From positions 62,001-126,000 of the forward strand of contig NZ_VCEI01000031.1 in assembly GCF_005860765.1 (NCBI RefSeq): a stretch of DNA of 64,000 nucleotides, given 5' to 3'. Made by a program: the position numbers and the translations under genes. This stretch comes from Dyadobacter sediminis. Lineage in GTDB: Bacteria > Bacteroidota > Bacteroidia > Cytophagales > Spirosomataceae. This document shows positions 33,106 through 41,464 of the stretch, one piece after another. Under the pieces are notes generated by a model, which was not told where the DNA came from, made no database searches, and saw only the letters and a program-made list of their open reading frames with translations. Numbering within the stretch: position 1 is the first letter of the stretch; the number at the start of each line of letters is the position of its first letter.

Positions 33106-33978
33106 TCAGGCCTTTGGATGGGCTTGCTGATGTGTTTTTTTAAGCTTTTCAATGGAGTTGTGCGTATATATCTGTGTTGCTGCCAGATTTGCATGGCCCA
33201 GTAATTCTTTGATGGCATTCAGGTCCGCGCCTCTGTTGAGCAAATGCGTTGCATAGGTATGACGCAATACGTGCGGACTTTTTTGTGAAAGAGTAGTTAC
33301 AGCAGATAAATATTTTTTTACCGTTCGCTGAACAAAAACCGGATAAACCGGCTTGCCGGAATCTGTAAGGATAAGAAAATCCGTATCTTCGGAAGGTGCT
33401 CTCAGTTGCAGATATTTGATGAGCAGTTCAGTCAGCGAAACGGAAACGGGAACAATACGCTCTTTGGACCTTTTCCCAAAAACCCGGATGGTCCGAGCCG
33501 CCAGATCCAGGTCTTTTACTTCCAGACTGACGATTTCCGCAAGACGGATGCCGCTGCCATACAGCAGTTCCATAATGGTACGATCGCGTATTCCTTCAAA
33601 ATCATCGGTAAATGCAGCTTCTTCAAAAAGCATTTCCATGGATTTTTCTTCTACAAACGCAGGCAGCTTTTTACGGGTTTTTAAAGCAGAAAGAATTTTG
33701 GAAGGATCGTTTGAAATCACTTTCCTGCGTTTCAGAAAGCTGTAATAAGTACGCAAAGAAGCAATTTTGCGGTTAACAGACGATGGATTGAGACTTTCTT
33801 CCATCAGGCTCACAACCCACGACCGGAGCATGGGCGGGCTGGCACTTTCCGGCGTACTGCATTCATACTGGAACAGCAGATACTTCTGAAACTGGTCCAG
33901 ATCCGTCTGATATGCTTTCACCGTATGCTCACTTGCACGTTTCTCAAACTTCAGGTATTCCAGAAATAATGTTATCAT
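33106..33978 (-). CDS. Tyrosine recombinase XerC/XerD type
   Basis: A 290-residue site-specific recombinase. The N-terminal SAM-like core-binding domain (LFLEYLKFEKRASEHTVKAY) is followed by the catalytic domain with Arg in GSGIRLAEIVSLEVKD near residue 150, Lys in FGKRSKERIVPV, HxxR in HVLRHTYATHLL near 240, the later His in LLGHANLAATQIYTH and the nucleophile Tyr in QIYTH. It is full length for XerC/D and, being next to rpsU rather than in a mobile element, should resolve chromosome dimers at dif. Which of XerC or XerD it is cannot be fixed here. The ATG at 33978 is preferred to one 12-15 bases upstream. Confidence 0.9.
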   Translation of the reverse strand: MITLFLEYLKFEKRASEHTVKAYQTDLDQFQKYLLFQYECSTPESASPPMLRSWVVSLMEESLNPSSVNRKIASLRTYYSFLKRRKVISNDPSKILSALKTRKKLPAFVEEKSMEMLFEEAAFTDDFEGIRDRTIMELLYGSGIRLAEIVSLEVKDLDLAARTIRVFGKRSKERIVPVSVSLTELLIKYLQLRAPSEDTDFLILTDSGKPVYPVFVQRTVKKYLSAVTTLSQKSPHVLRHTYATHLLNRGADLNAIKELLGHANLAATQIYTHNSIEKLKKTHQQAHPKA

Positions 33979-33992
33979 GGCCCTAACATACA

Positions 33993-34026
33993 AAAAAGAG
34001 CAATCTGTGACAAGACTGCTCTTTTT
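33993..34026 (-). terminator. Terminator of rpsU
   Basis: Arms AAAAAGAGCA (33993-34002) and TGCTCTTTTT (34017-34026) are perfect with a 14-base loop. It lies between rpsU and the Xer gene on the minus strand, so the two are probably separate or only partly read through. Confidence 0.75.
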
Positions 34027-34083
34027 GTACTGATAGGATATAACTTTTCCTTACAGGATCTTTCAGAAACAAATTCCGGAGAA

Positions 34084-34278
34084 CTAGTCTTCTAAATGAC
34101 CGTAGGTTTTTTCTTTGTAAACGGCACGCAAAACTTCGAAACGACGTCTTACAGATGGCTTTTCGAAAGCAGTACGGGCGCGAAGCTGGCGCATTGTACC
34201 AGTTCTTTCAAATTTCTTCTTGTAACGCTTAAGAGCGCGGTCAATCGATTCGTTGTCTTTAATGTTTATAATAAGCAT
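34084..34278 (-). CDS. rpsU: Ribosomal protein bS21
   Basis: A 64-residue basic protein of the 30S subunit. It opens with MLIINIKDNESIDRALKRYK, has the conserved KKKFERTGTMRQLRARTAFE and a basic central helix (KPSVRRRFEVLRAVYKEK). Bacteroidota S21 is placed near the anti-Shine-Dalgarno region of 16S rRNA, which relates to the weak use of Shine-Dalgarno sites in this phylum. Located between the ppx gene (divergent) and the Xer gene. Confidence 0.96.
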   Translation of the reverse strand: MLIINIKDNESIDRALKRYKKKFERTGTMRQLRARTAFEKPSVRRRFEVLRAVYKEKTYGHLED

Positions 34279-34379
34279 GCTTATAAAATATAATGTTCTT
34301 TGAATTGGTTTCTGAAATCGGACTGCAAAGAAAAGCTATATCCAACAGAAAATCAAGAAATAAGTCATTAATATTAGGT

Positions 34380-34387
34380 TATTTTTG
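34380..34387 (+). promoter_or_regulatory. Bacteroidota -7 element for the Ppx/GppA gene
   Basis: TATTTTTG is a full match to TAnnTTTG, 49 bases before the ATG at 34436. There is no clear TTG at the -33 distance. Confidence 0.45.
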
Positions 34388-34435
34388 TATTAATTGTGCT
34401 GGCATACAAACCACTAACCCGCTAAACAGCCCGAT

Positions 34436-35371
34436 ATGAACGCGCGACTGGGAATTATTGACTTAGGAACCAATACTTTTCATCTCCTCATCACAGACAA
34501 AACAAACGATTCTGCCACTACCGTTTTTCATGAAAGCAGGCCTGCCCGGATCGGGCTTGGCGGGATCAGCAAGCGCATTATAACACCTGAAGCCCGTGAC
34601 CGCGCACTTGCCGTCCTGGAATATTTCCGGGAAAAGCTGGATTTCTTTGGCGTCAAACAGGAGCACACATTTGCCTTTGGAACCAGTGCCATCCGGAATG
34701 CAGATAATCAGGCCGACTTCTGTTCAGAAATCTTGACTAAAACCGGCATTTCCATTCATGTAATCGACGGCAACCGGGAAGCTGAATACATTTACAAGGG
34801 TGTACGTTACGGCGCCGCTCTCCGAAATGATCCCTGCCTGATCATGGACATCGGCGGAGGTAGTGTAGAATTTATTATAGGCAATGAAAACCAGATTTTC
34901 TGGAAGCAAAGCTTTGAAATCGGCGGACAGCGGCTGATGGAAAAATTCATGCGAAATGATCCGATGTCACAATCAGACAGAAAGAACCTTTACAATTATT
35001 TTGAAGAAAACCTGATCCCGCTTGCGAATGCTGTTCACCAGTATGCACCCGTGAAGCTTGTCGGCTCTTCCGGGACATTTGATACGCTTGTTGACATTGA
35101 TTATCAGTATAGAACAAACTCACGGCCTCCCAAAAACGAGACGGATTTTACGCTTCCGCTAGCAGAATTTTACAGGATTTACACGGCTATACTTTCCGGT
35201 AATCATCAGGAACGCATGCTTATACCGGGCATGATTGAACTGCGCGTGGACATGATTGTCGTGGCAGTCTGTCTTGTGGATTACGTCCTGAAAAATTACG
35301 GCATCAATAAAATACAGGTTTCCAGTTACGCGTTGAAAGAAGGTGTGCTCGCCGAACTTCTGAATATTTAA
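34436..35371 (+). CDS. Ppx/GppA phosphatase family protein
   Basis: A 311-residue actin-fold phosphatase. The first phosphate-binding loop is GIIDLGTNTFHLLI (residues 6-19), the second is MDIGGGSVEFIIG near 140, and the middle FAFGTSAIRNADN and VIDGNREAEYIYKGV are family hallmarks. It hydrolyses polyphosphate or pppGpp to ppGpp; at about 310 residues it is the short form lacking the extra C-terminal domain of E. coli Ppx, so the substrate is uncertain. It is transcribed alone between rpsU and the metzincin-like gene. Confidence 0.88.
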   Translation: MNARLGIIDLGTNTFHLLITDKTNDSATTVFHESRPARIGLGGISKRIITPEARDRALAVLEYFREKLDFFGVKQEHTFAFGTSAIRNADNQADFCSEILTKTGISIHVIDGNREAEYIYKGVRYGAALRNDPCLIMDIGGGSVEFIIGNENQIFWKQSFEIGGQRLMEKFMRNDPMSQSDRKNLYNYFEENLIPLANAVHQYAPVKLVGSSGTFDTLVDIDYQYRTNSRPPKNETDFTLPLAEFYRIYTAILSGNHQERMLIPGMIELRVDMIVVAVCLVDYVLKNYGINKIQVSSYALKEGVLAELLNI

Positions 35372-35400
35372 CTACAAACTAGTTTCTCTTTTGACCTAAT

Positions 35401-35422
35401 ATTACTTGTTATTGCAAGTAAT
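35401..35422. promoter_or_regulatory. Operator-like palindrome overlapping a -33 element
   Basis: Perfect 8-base arms ATTACTTG (35401-35408) and CAAGTAAT (35415-35422) are separated by 6 bases. The left arm contains the TTG (35406-35408) that serves as -33 element of the promoter for the gene at 35460. A dimeric regulator bound here would block the promoter. Confidence 0.55.
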
Positions 35423-35433
35423 GTTTATTTTTG
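35406..35433 (+). promoter_or_regulatory. Bacteroidota-type promoter of the metzincin-like protease gene
   Basis: TTG at 35406-35408, 17 bases of spacer and TATTTTTG at 35426-35433 match the -33/-7 consensus. The ATG follows 26 bases after the -7 element. Confidence 0.65.
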
Positions 35434-35459
35434 TATACGTGCTTAATTAAACCAACTCT

Positions 35460-38045
35460 ATGCGATTTGTTCGTTACCTACTTCTGGCGGGTCTGGTACT
35501 CGCGTATTTTAGTGATGCTCACGCCCAAAAGAAAAAAGACAAAAATGAGAAACAGGAGGACGTCAAGATTGATAAAGCCGTTGAGGCAGTTGCCACTGCA
35601 GTAAAAGACAAGCTGAAAGATGACCGAAGAAAAAGCCCGAAAGCTTTTAAGGATCTAATTGATACAACCATTGCCGTTAGCCAGAAAGGAATGATTTCTG
35701 TGCATAAAATGGATGAAAAATGGTATTTTGAAATACCTGATTCCTTACTTGACCGGGATATTATGGCCGTTACGCGGTATTCCAAAACGGCAGCCGGCGG
35801 CGGTATTTTTGGCGGGGAAGAAGTGAACAGGCAGATGATCCGCTGGGAAAAGGGCATGGACAATAACCTGCTGCTGCGCTCTGTAACGATTACAGTTGCC
35901 AGCCCGGACAGTACAAAACCTATTTTCCAGGCAGTTAAAAACTCGAATTCCGATCCGATCATCGGTGTTTTTGAAGTCCGTGCCGTCCGGAAAGAGCCCG
36001 GTGCAAAATCGTCGGTTGTTGAAGTAACCGACTTTTTCAATTCTGATAATCAGGTATTTTCGCTCAGCTCCGTCAGCAAGCAACTGCTCAAATTGACCTC
36101 GTTCAAAAAAGAAGCTTCCTATATTGAAAAAATCTGTTCTTACCCGATCAATACGGAAATCAGAACGGTAAAGACCTTTTCGGTTACGCCTCAGCTGCTG
36201 ACGTCTTCGCCGGTTCCTTCTATCGGTCAATATTTGCCTTCCGGACTTGATGCGGGTGTTATTACACTGGAAATGAACACATCGCTGATTCTGCTTCCGA
36301 GACATCCTATGAAAAAAAGGACTTTTGACAGCCGTGTCGGTTATTTTGCGAACCAGTATGCCATTTTCGGAGAAGAATCTCAAAGATCCGACATTGAAAC
36401 GTTTGCGGTAAGATGGAGGCTGGAACCAAAAAGTGAGGAAGATGAAGAACGTCAGCGCATCGGCGAACTGATTGAACCCAAAAAACCAATCGTTTATTAC
36501 ATTGATCCGGCCACTCCGAAAAAGTGGCGAAAATACCTGAAAGCCGGCGTTGACGACTGGCAGGTTGCGTTTGAGGCTGCCGGCTGGAAAAATGCCATTC
36601 GTGCCGAATACTGGCCTGAAAACGATACAACCATGAGCTTGGAAGATGCGCGCTATTCTGTAATCCGCTATTTTGCTGCCGATATACAGAATGCGTATGG
36701 CCCGAATGTGCATGATCCGCGCAGCGGCGAAATCCTGGAAAGTCATATTGGCTGGTACCATAATGTGATGCGGTTGCTTCGAAACTGGTATATCATTCAG
36801 GCTGGCGCCGTGGACCCGAAGGCACGCAAGAAAAAATTCGACGATGAACTGATGGGTCAGCTTGTACGGTTTGTTTCGTCGCATGAAATCGGCCATACGC
36901 TTGGTTTACGGCATAATATGGGCGCGAGTTCGGCAACGCCTGTGGAAAAACTGCGCGATAAAGAATGGATCGAACTGCACGGACATACGGCCTCCATTAT
37001 GGATTACGCACGGTTCAATTATGTGGCGCAGCCCGAAGACAGTATTACAAATCTTTTTCCGAGAATCGGGGATTATGACAAATGGGCGATTAAATGGGGT
37101 TACAGCAGCATTTCTGACTGCAGCGGTGCATCTGGCGAAAAAGCACGGCTTAATGCCATGACAATTGAGGCTTACAAGGATCCGCGTCTGCATTTCGGAA
37201 CGGAAATCAGCCCTTACGACCCGCGTTACCAGACAGAAGACCTGAGCGACAATGCCATGAAAGCCTCGGAATATGGTATCAGAAATTTGAAAAGGATTCT
37301 TCCGAACCTGATTGAATGGAGCAAGGAAGACGGGGAAAGTTACAAGGAACTGGACGAAATTTACAGCAATGTTGTAGCGCAGTACCGCAGGTATCTCGGG
37401 CATGTAATCAAGAATGTCGGTGGTATTTACGACAATCCCGTTACATATGACATGGAAGGTTCCACTTTTGAAACGGTTCCGAAAACCATTCAGAAAGAAG
37501 CCATTGAATTTTTAAATACCCAGTTGTTTAAAACGCCTGCCTGGCTGCTGGATCAGAATATTTTAAGCAAGATAAAACCGGAAACCGGCGTGGAATCGGT
37601 TAAGGCTTTGCAGGAATATACGCTTACGTCGCTGTTTGCCGGAGACCGTGCGGTGCGCTTGATGGAAACGGGGCTTACTTCAAAGTACTATACGCTGGAT
37701 GATCTTTTTACTGATCTGGAAAGCGGGATCTGGTCGGAAGCAAAAACCGGAAAAAGCATTGATCTGTACCGCAGAAACCTTCAGAAAGTTTATACTGAAA
37801 AACTGATCGATCTTTTGAAACCCGGAAGGGCAAATGTGTTGTCTGTTCCTGTCGGAATAACTTACGGCTATTCTACACGCGTTGTGGAGCTGGACAAAAC
37901 GGATTTACCTTCTGTTGCACGTGCGCATCTTGAAAGCCTGAAAACGACATTACAGCTTTCCGTTGCCAAAACCAGCGATAAAATTACAAAATATCATATG
38001 CAGGATGTATTGCAGCGAATCAGATTTGCGCTTGATCCCAAATAG
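35460..38045 (+). CDS. Exported zinc metalloprotease with DUF5117/DUF4953-type domains
   Basis: An 861-residue protein with a signal peptide ending in DAHAQ at about residue 22, followed by a Lys/Glu-rich stretch and a large beta-rich N-terminal region (about 60-330; DUF5118/DUF5117-like). The catalytic domain holds the extended zinc motif HEIGHTLGLRH near residue 475 (three His ligands) and a metzincin-like Met-turn at SIMDYARFNY about 45 residues later. The remainder (about 560-861) is DUF4953-like and mostly helical. These proteins are common in Bacteroidota, with unknown natural substrates. It has its own promoter with an overlapping palindrome, so expression is probably regulated. Confidence 0.87.
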   Translation: MRFVRYLLLAGLVLAYFSDAHAQKKKDKNEKQEDVKIDKAVEAVATAVKDKLKDDRRKSPKAFKDLIDTTIAVSQKGMISVHKMDEKWYFEIPDSLLDRDIMAVTRYSKTAAGGGIFGGEEVNRQMIRWEKGMDNNLLLRSVTITVASPDSTKPIFQAVKNSNSDPIIGVFEVRAVRKEPGAKSSVVEVTDFFNSDNQVFSLSSVSKQLLKLTSFKKEASYIEKICSYPINTEIRTVKTFSVTPQLLTSSPVPSIGQYLPSGLDAGVITLEMNTSLILLPRHPMKKRTFDSRVGYFANQYAIFGEESQRSDIETFAVRWRLEPKSEEDEERQRIGELIEPKKPIVYYIDPATPKKWRKYLKAGVDDWQVAFEAAGWKNAIRAEYWPENDTTMSLEDARYSVIRYFAADIQNAYGPNVHDPRSGEILESHIGWYHNVMRLLRNWYIIQAGAVDPKARKKKFDDELMGQLVRFVSSHEIGHTLGLRHNMGASSATPVEKLRDKEWIELHGHTASIMDYARFNYVAQPEDSITNLFPRIGDYDKWAIKWGYSSISDCSGASGEKARLNAMTIEAYKDPRLHFGTEISPYDPRYQTEDLSDNAMKASEYGIRNLKRILPNLIEWSKEDGESYKELDEIYSNVVAQYRRYLGHVIKNVGGIYDNPVTYDMEGSTFETVPKTIQKEAIEFLNTQLFKTPAWLLDQNILSKIKPETGVESVKALQEYTLTSLFAGDRAVRLMETGLTSKYYTLDDLFTDLESGIWSEAKTGKSIDLYRRNLQKVYTEKLIDLLKPGRANVLSVPVGITYGYSTRVVELDKTDLPSVARAHLESLKTTLQLSVAKTSDKITKYHMQDVLQRIRFALDPK

Positions 38046-38095
38046 AGAAAATTTGCCGGGCATGAAGTACAACCTGTTTTTTGACCTAAATCCTT

Positions 38096-38773
38096 ATGCT
38101 GAAACTGACTGATATTCTTCAAAAACATCCGGAATTCGATGCCGTTGTCCGAAGTCGGAAACCGTACAGAAAACTGGATTTTTCCAAAAGCAATGAAGAA
38201 TTACTGCGTCTTGATCTGTCTGAAACAGCTGTATTTTCAGAATATGTATCAAGCAAACTTTTGTCCGGCAATGAATTTACCGGCATTGGCGGGTATGCGG
38301 AAAACCGGGTTATTTACCGGAACATGCGGCATTTTACAAATGAACAAAACCCGCGCAGCATTCATCTTGGAACGGATATATGGATGGATTCAGAAGAACC
38401 GGTTTATGCTCCGCTGAACGCAAAGGTTCACAGTTTTGCATTCAACAATCAGTACGGCGATTATGGCCCGACTATTATTTTATGCCACGAATTGCAGGAA
38501 GTCGCCTTTTATACCTTGTACGGACATTTGTCTTTACAATCTCTGGACGGATTGTATGCAGGAAAAAGCATTGCATCGGGCGAACGATTTGCTTCCATTG
38601 GAACATACCCGGAAAACGGAGACTGGCCTCCGCACCTTCATTTTCAGATCATGGAAGATATGAAAAACTATTCAGGAGATTTTCCCGGCGTAAGCAGCGT
38701 TCCGGATCAGCCGTATTATTTATCCATTTGCCCTGATCCAAACCTGATTCTGAGAATTCCGGAAAATGAATAA
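38096..38773 (+). CDS. M23 (LytM/peptidoglycan DD-endopeptidase-like) family protein
   Basis: A 225-residue protein without recognisable signal peptide. The LytM-type domain occupies residues 75-205: zinc ligands His and Asp in SIHLGTDIWMD (near 82-90), the YGHLS strand near 146 and the HLHF pair near 182. The Gly-rich core typical of lysostaphin-type enzymes is loosened (YGDYGPTIILCHE). Without a signal peptide it is probably cytoplasmic or exported atypically, so it might not act on peptidoglycan at all. It follows the metalloprotease gene by 50 bases on the same strand and could be co-transcribed with it. Confidence 0.78.
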   Translation: MLKLTDILQKHPEFDAVVRSRKPYRKLDFSKSNEELLRLDLSETAVFSEYVSSKLLSGNEFTGIGGYAENRVIYRNMRHFTNEQNPRSIHLGTDIWMDSEEPVYAPLNAKVHSFAFNNQYGDYGPTIILCHELQEVAFYTLYGHLSLQSLDGLYAGKSIASGERFASIGTYPENGDWPPHLHFQIMEDMKNYSGDFPGVSSVPDQPYYLSICPDPNLILRIPENE

Positions 38774-38781
38774 ACAAATGA

Positions 38782-38821
38782 TTTGCTGCGATTTTACAAA
38801 TATTTACAAGACAGCAGCAAA
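38782..38821. terminator. Possible weak terminator between convergent genes
   Basis: Arms TTTGCTGC (38782-38789) and GCAGCAAA (38814-38821) pair perfectly around a 24-base loop between the M23 and SDR genes. The tail is not a clean T run, so this is tentative. Confidence 0.4.
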
Positions 38822-38844
38822 CCAAAATAATCTTTTTAAACAGT

Positions 38845-39603
38845 TCAGACCTGCTTTTTATAAATCACCGTAGCAGCAGACTGGGCGGAAGCCAGAATCG
38901 TAAGGTCTGCAATGGTTACGCGTGCCGGCGCATTCACGGCATAAAGAATGGCATCTGCAATATCGGCAGCCTGCAAAGGATCAAATCCCTGATACACTTT
39001 TTCTGCACGGCTTTCATCTCCTTTAAACCTTACAAGCGAAAACTCAGTTTCCACTGCGCCGGGTGCTACGTTTGTCACTTTGATTCCGTGCTGCGTCAGT
39101 TCCAGCCGCATTCCTTCACTTACCGCTTCCACGGCAGCTTTTGAGGCACAATAAACAGTGCCGTTTGCATAAGTCTGTTTTCCGGCAATGGAACTGATAT
39201 TGACGATATGGCCTTTCGCCCGTTCGAGCATTAGTGGAATGACGGCTTTGGAAACATACAGTAATCCTTTTACGTTGCCGTCGATCATCGCGTCCCAGTC
39301 TTCCATATCGCCTTCATCGAGCGAGCCAAGTCCGTGTGCGTTGCCCGCATTATTGATCAGAATATCTATATTTTTCCATTCGTCGGGCAAAGATCCGATC
39401 ATGGCCAGTACGGCACCTTTGTCACGGACATCGAATACAAGCGTGGTTACCCGGACCTGTGAAGACACAGTTCCGGAAACTTCATCCAGTTTTTCCTGAC
39501 GGCGGCCGCAAAGAATAAGATCGATTCCTGATTTGGCAAATACTTCTGCTGTTGCTTTTCCTATTCCGGAAGTAGCTCCGGTAATTAATGCAATTCGGGA
39601 CAT
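38845..39603 (-). CDS. SDR-family NAD(P)-dependent oxidoreductase (YdfG-like)
   Basis: A 252-residue classical SDR. It has TGATSGIGKATAEVF at residues 8-22, the structural NNAG near 89, Ser in NISSIAGKQTY near 140 and the catalytic YCASK near 154. The Arg-Arg after the second strand (LILCGRRQEKL) suggests NADP preference. The sequence resembles YdfG/serine 3-dehydrogenase-like enzymes acting on 3-hydroxy acids, and the stretch AAVEAVSEGMRLELTQHGI is typical of that group. It is distinct from the SDR at 3829. Transcribed 47 bases downstream of the S41 protease gene. Confidence 0.87.
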   Translation of the reverse strand: MSRIALITGATSGIGKATAEVFAKSGIDLILCGRRQEKLDEVSGTVSSQVRVTTLVFDVRDKGAVLAMIGSLPDEWKNIDILINNAGNAHGLGSLDEGDMEDWDAMIDGNVKGLLYVSKAVIPLMLERAKGHIVNISSIAGKQTYANGTVYCASKAAVEAVSEGMRLELTQHGIKVTNVAPGAVETEFSLVRFKGDESRAEKVYQGFDPLQAADIADAILYAVNAPARVTIADLTILASAQSAATVIYKKQV

Positions 39604-39649
39604 TATTAGAATTCAGTTCGTTTGTAATCGGACAAAAAGCAAAATGATT

Positions 39650-41353
39650 TTACTTCTTGTTCTTTGGAATATTCAGACTGCTGAACTGGCCTTTCTCCAG
39701 TTGCGCCGCCTGACTGAATAAATGAACGGCCTGCTGATAAACATTGTCCATCGGGTTCAGAACCTGAAAGACTTCGTTGTTCAATCCGTTTTTTTGCTTT
39801 CTTCCCCAAACGTAACGGCCGATAATGGCTTTGGTTTGAGAAGCGATAACCGGTCTGGAAAGATTCAGCTCCTTTTCATTGGGCTTGATACCGGCTTTTG
39901 AAGCATCCTTAACCATATCGGACAGCATTTCGTCCGTGATCTGGAAATTTTGCAAGAATTCATTAAACGTTTCTTTTTCCAGCTTTTTCTGGTTTGCATT
40001 GGCGTATCGCAATGCGTATTCACGGATGATATTTTTAGAATAAAGTTCAAACAGGTACTTGCTGTTCATCAATGTATCTTTCGGAACAAATATATCCGGC
40101 GTAATACCACCTCCGCCATAAACAATCCTTCCGCCGTCCGTTTTATAGACCTTGCTTTTATCAAACTTGATGCTGTCCACATTAAAAAGCTCGCCGCTTT
40201 CATACCGGTGCGAAAGATCCTGACTGTAATCTTCCCCTTTTCCAAGTTCGTACGGCTTTTGGATACTGCGTCCGCTCGGCGTGTAATAACGGGAAATTGT
40301 TAACCGCAATTCGGAGCCGTCCGTCAATTTGATCGGCATTTGCACCAGACCTTTTCCATAAGATCTTCTTCCTACGACCAAAGCCCTGTCATGATCCTGC
40401 AGAGCGCCGGCCAAAATTTCGGATGCCGATGCACTTCCTTCATCCACAAGTACGATCAACGGGCCTTGTTCAAACAATCCGTCCACATGCGAACGCGTTT
40501 TTCTGTCAAACCGGCTGTCTTTTCCTTCGGTATAAACCAGCAGTTTATCACCGGAAATAAATTCATCGGCCATACTCGTCGCACGTTCCATATAGCCGCC
40601 GGGATTGCCTCGCAGGTCAAGAATCAGGTTTTTCAAACCATCTGCTTTCAGTGTTTTCAAAGCGGATTTGAACTCATCAAAAGTTGTTTCCGAAAAACGG
40701 CTGACTTTGATATAGCCAATTTCATTATCAACCATATAAGATGCGTCCACCGAGTAAGTAGGAATGCGGTCACGAACCACGGCAAAATTCATTTTCTCGT
40801 TCAGTCCTACCCTTTCAATGGCCAGATCAACTTTTGTTCCTTTTTTACCTCGTAAAAGTTTATAAACCTGCGCGTTGGTAACGCCCGGCCCGGAAAGATT
40901 CTCCTTGTTTACAGAAAGGATCCGGTCGCCGCTTTGTATTCCGGCTGCTTCGGACGGCCCGCCGCTCAGCGGTGTCACTACATAAACCGTATCGTTATAA
41001 ATATTGAATTCAACGCCGATTCCGTCAAAGCCGGATTCCAGCTGCGACCTTGCGGCAGTTGCCTCTTCTGCGTTGAAGTACGCCGTATGCGGATCCAGTT
41101 TTTCCAGCATTTTTGAAATGGAGAAATCAACCAGTTCGTCTGTATTGACAGAGTCCACATAATTATTCTCAACGAGCATCAAAACCTCGCGGTATTTTGC
41201 ATATCCTTTGGCGACATCCGAAAGCTTGCGTCCGCCGCTGAAAAAAGTACTGCCCAAAAGCACGCCCGCAGCAAGTGTAATACCGATAATGATAGGCAGT
41301 CGGACAACTGAACGTGAATTGCGAATCGGGGTCTGGGAATTTTCTGGATTCAT
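39650..41353 (-). CDS. S41-family C-terminal processing peptidase
   Basis: A 567-residue Tsp/CtpA-type protease with an N-terminal membrane anchor (VVRLPIIIGITLAAGVLLG, about residues 17-36). A PDZ domain follows near 100-185 (GGPSEAAGIQSGDRILSVN), then the catalytic S41 domain with Ser in EGSASASEILAGAL near 310 and Lys in GRRSYGKGLVQ about 25 residues later. A C-terminal helical extension covers roughly 440-567. It degrades or trims periplasmic proteins, possibly cell wall hydrolases as in other species. The catalytic Ser-Lys pair is intact. Confidence 0.92.
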   Translation of the reverse strand: MNPENSQTPIRNSRSVVRLPIIIGITLAAGVLLGSTFFSGGRKLSDVAKGYAKYREVLMLVENNYVDSVNTDELVDFSISKMLEKLDPHTAYFNAEEATAARSQLESGFDGIGVEFNIYNDTVYVVTPLSGGPSEAAGIQSGDRILSVNKENLSGPGVTNAQVYKLLRGKKGTKVDLAIERVGLNEKMNFAVVRDRIPTYSVDASYMVDNEIGYIKVSRFSETTFDEFKSALKTLKADGLKNLILDLRGNPGGYMERATSMADEFISGDKLLVYTEGKDSRFDRKTRSHVDGLFEQGPLIVLVDEGSASASEILAGALQDHDRALVVGRRSYGKGLVQMPIKLTDGSELRLTISRYYTPSGRSIQKPYELGKGEDYSQDLSHRYESGELFNVDSIKFDKSKVYKTDGGRIVYGGGGITPDIFVPKDTLMNSKYLFELYSKNIIREYALRYANANQKKLEKETFNEFLQNFQITDEMLSDMVKDASKAGIKPNEKELNLSRPVIASQTKAIIGRYVWGRKQKNGLNNEVFQVLNPMDNVYQQAVHLFSQAAQLEKGQFSSLNIPKNKK

Positions 41354-41464
41354 TCTAATAGAATTAAAAAGGAGTGAGTGTCAAACCTGCTTTCGGAAGC
41401 CTATTCATTAACGTGAAATAAACGATTTTGGTTGCCTAAAGCAAATGAATATCAATGCATATCA

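Noticed and set aside
32365..33204. 279-residue antisense frame across the start of ppc
   Set aside because: Shadow frame covering conserved PEPC sequence and the Xer gene end; no protein family features.
33106..33978. Tyrosine recombinase as sign of an integrated element
   Set aside because: Full-length Xer-type enzyme beside rpsU and ppc, no att repeats, no phage or transfer genes; a housekeeping role fits better.
35745..36896. 383-residue antisense frame inside the metzincin-like protease gene
   Set aside because: Shadow of a GC-biased codon pattern; no domain or signal is recognisable, and the sense frame has clear motifs.
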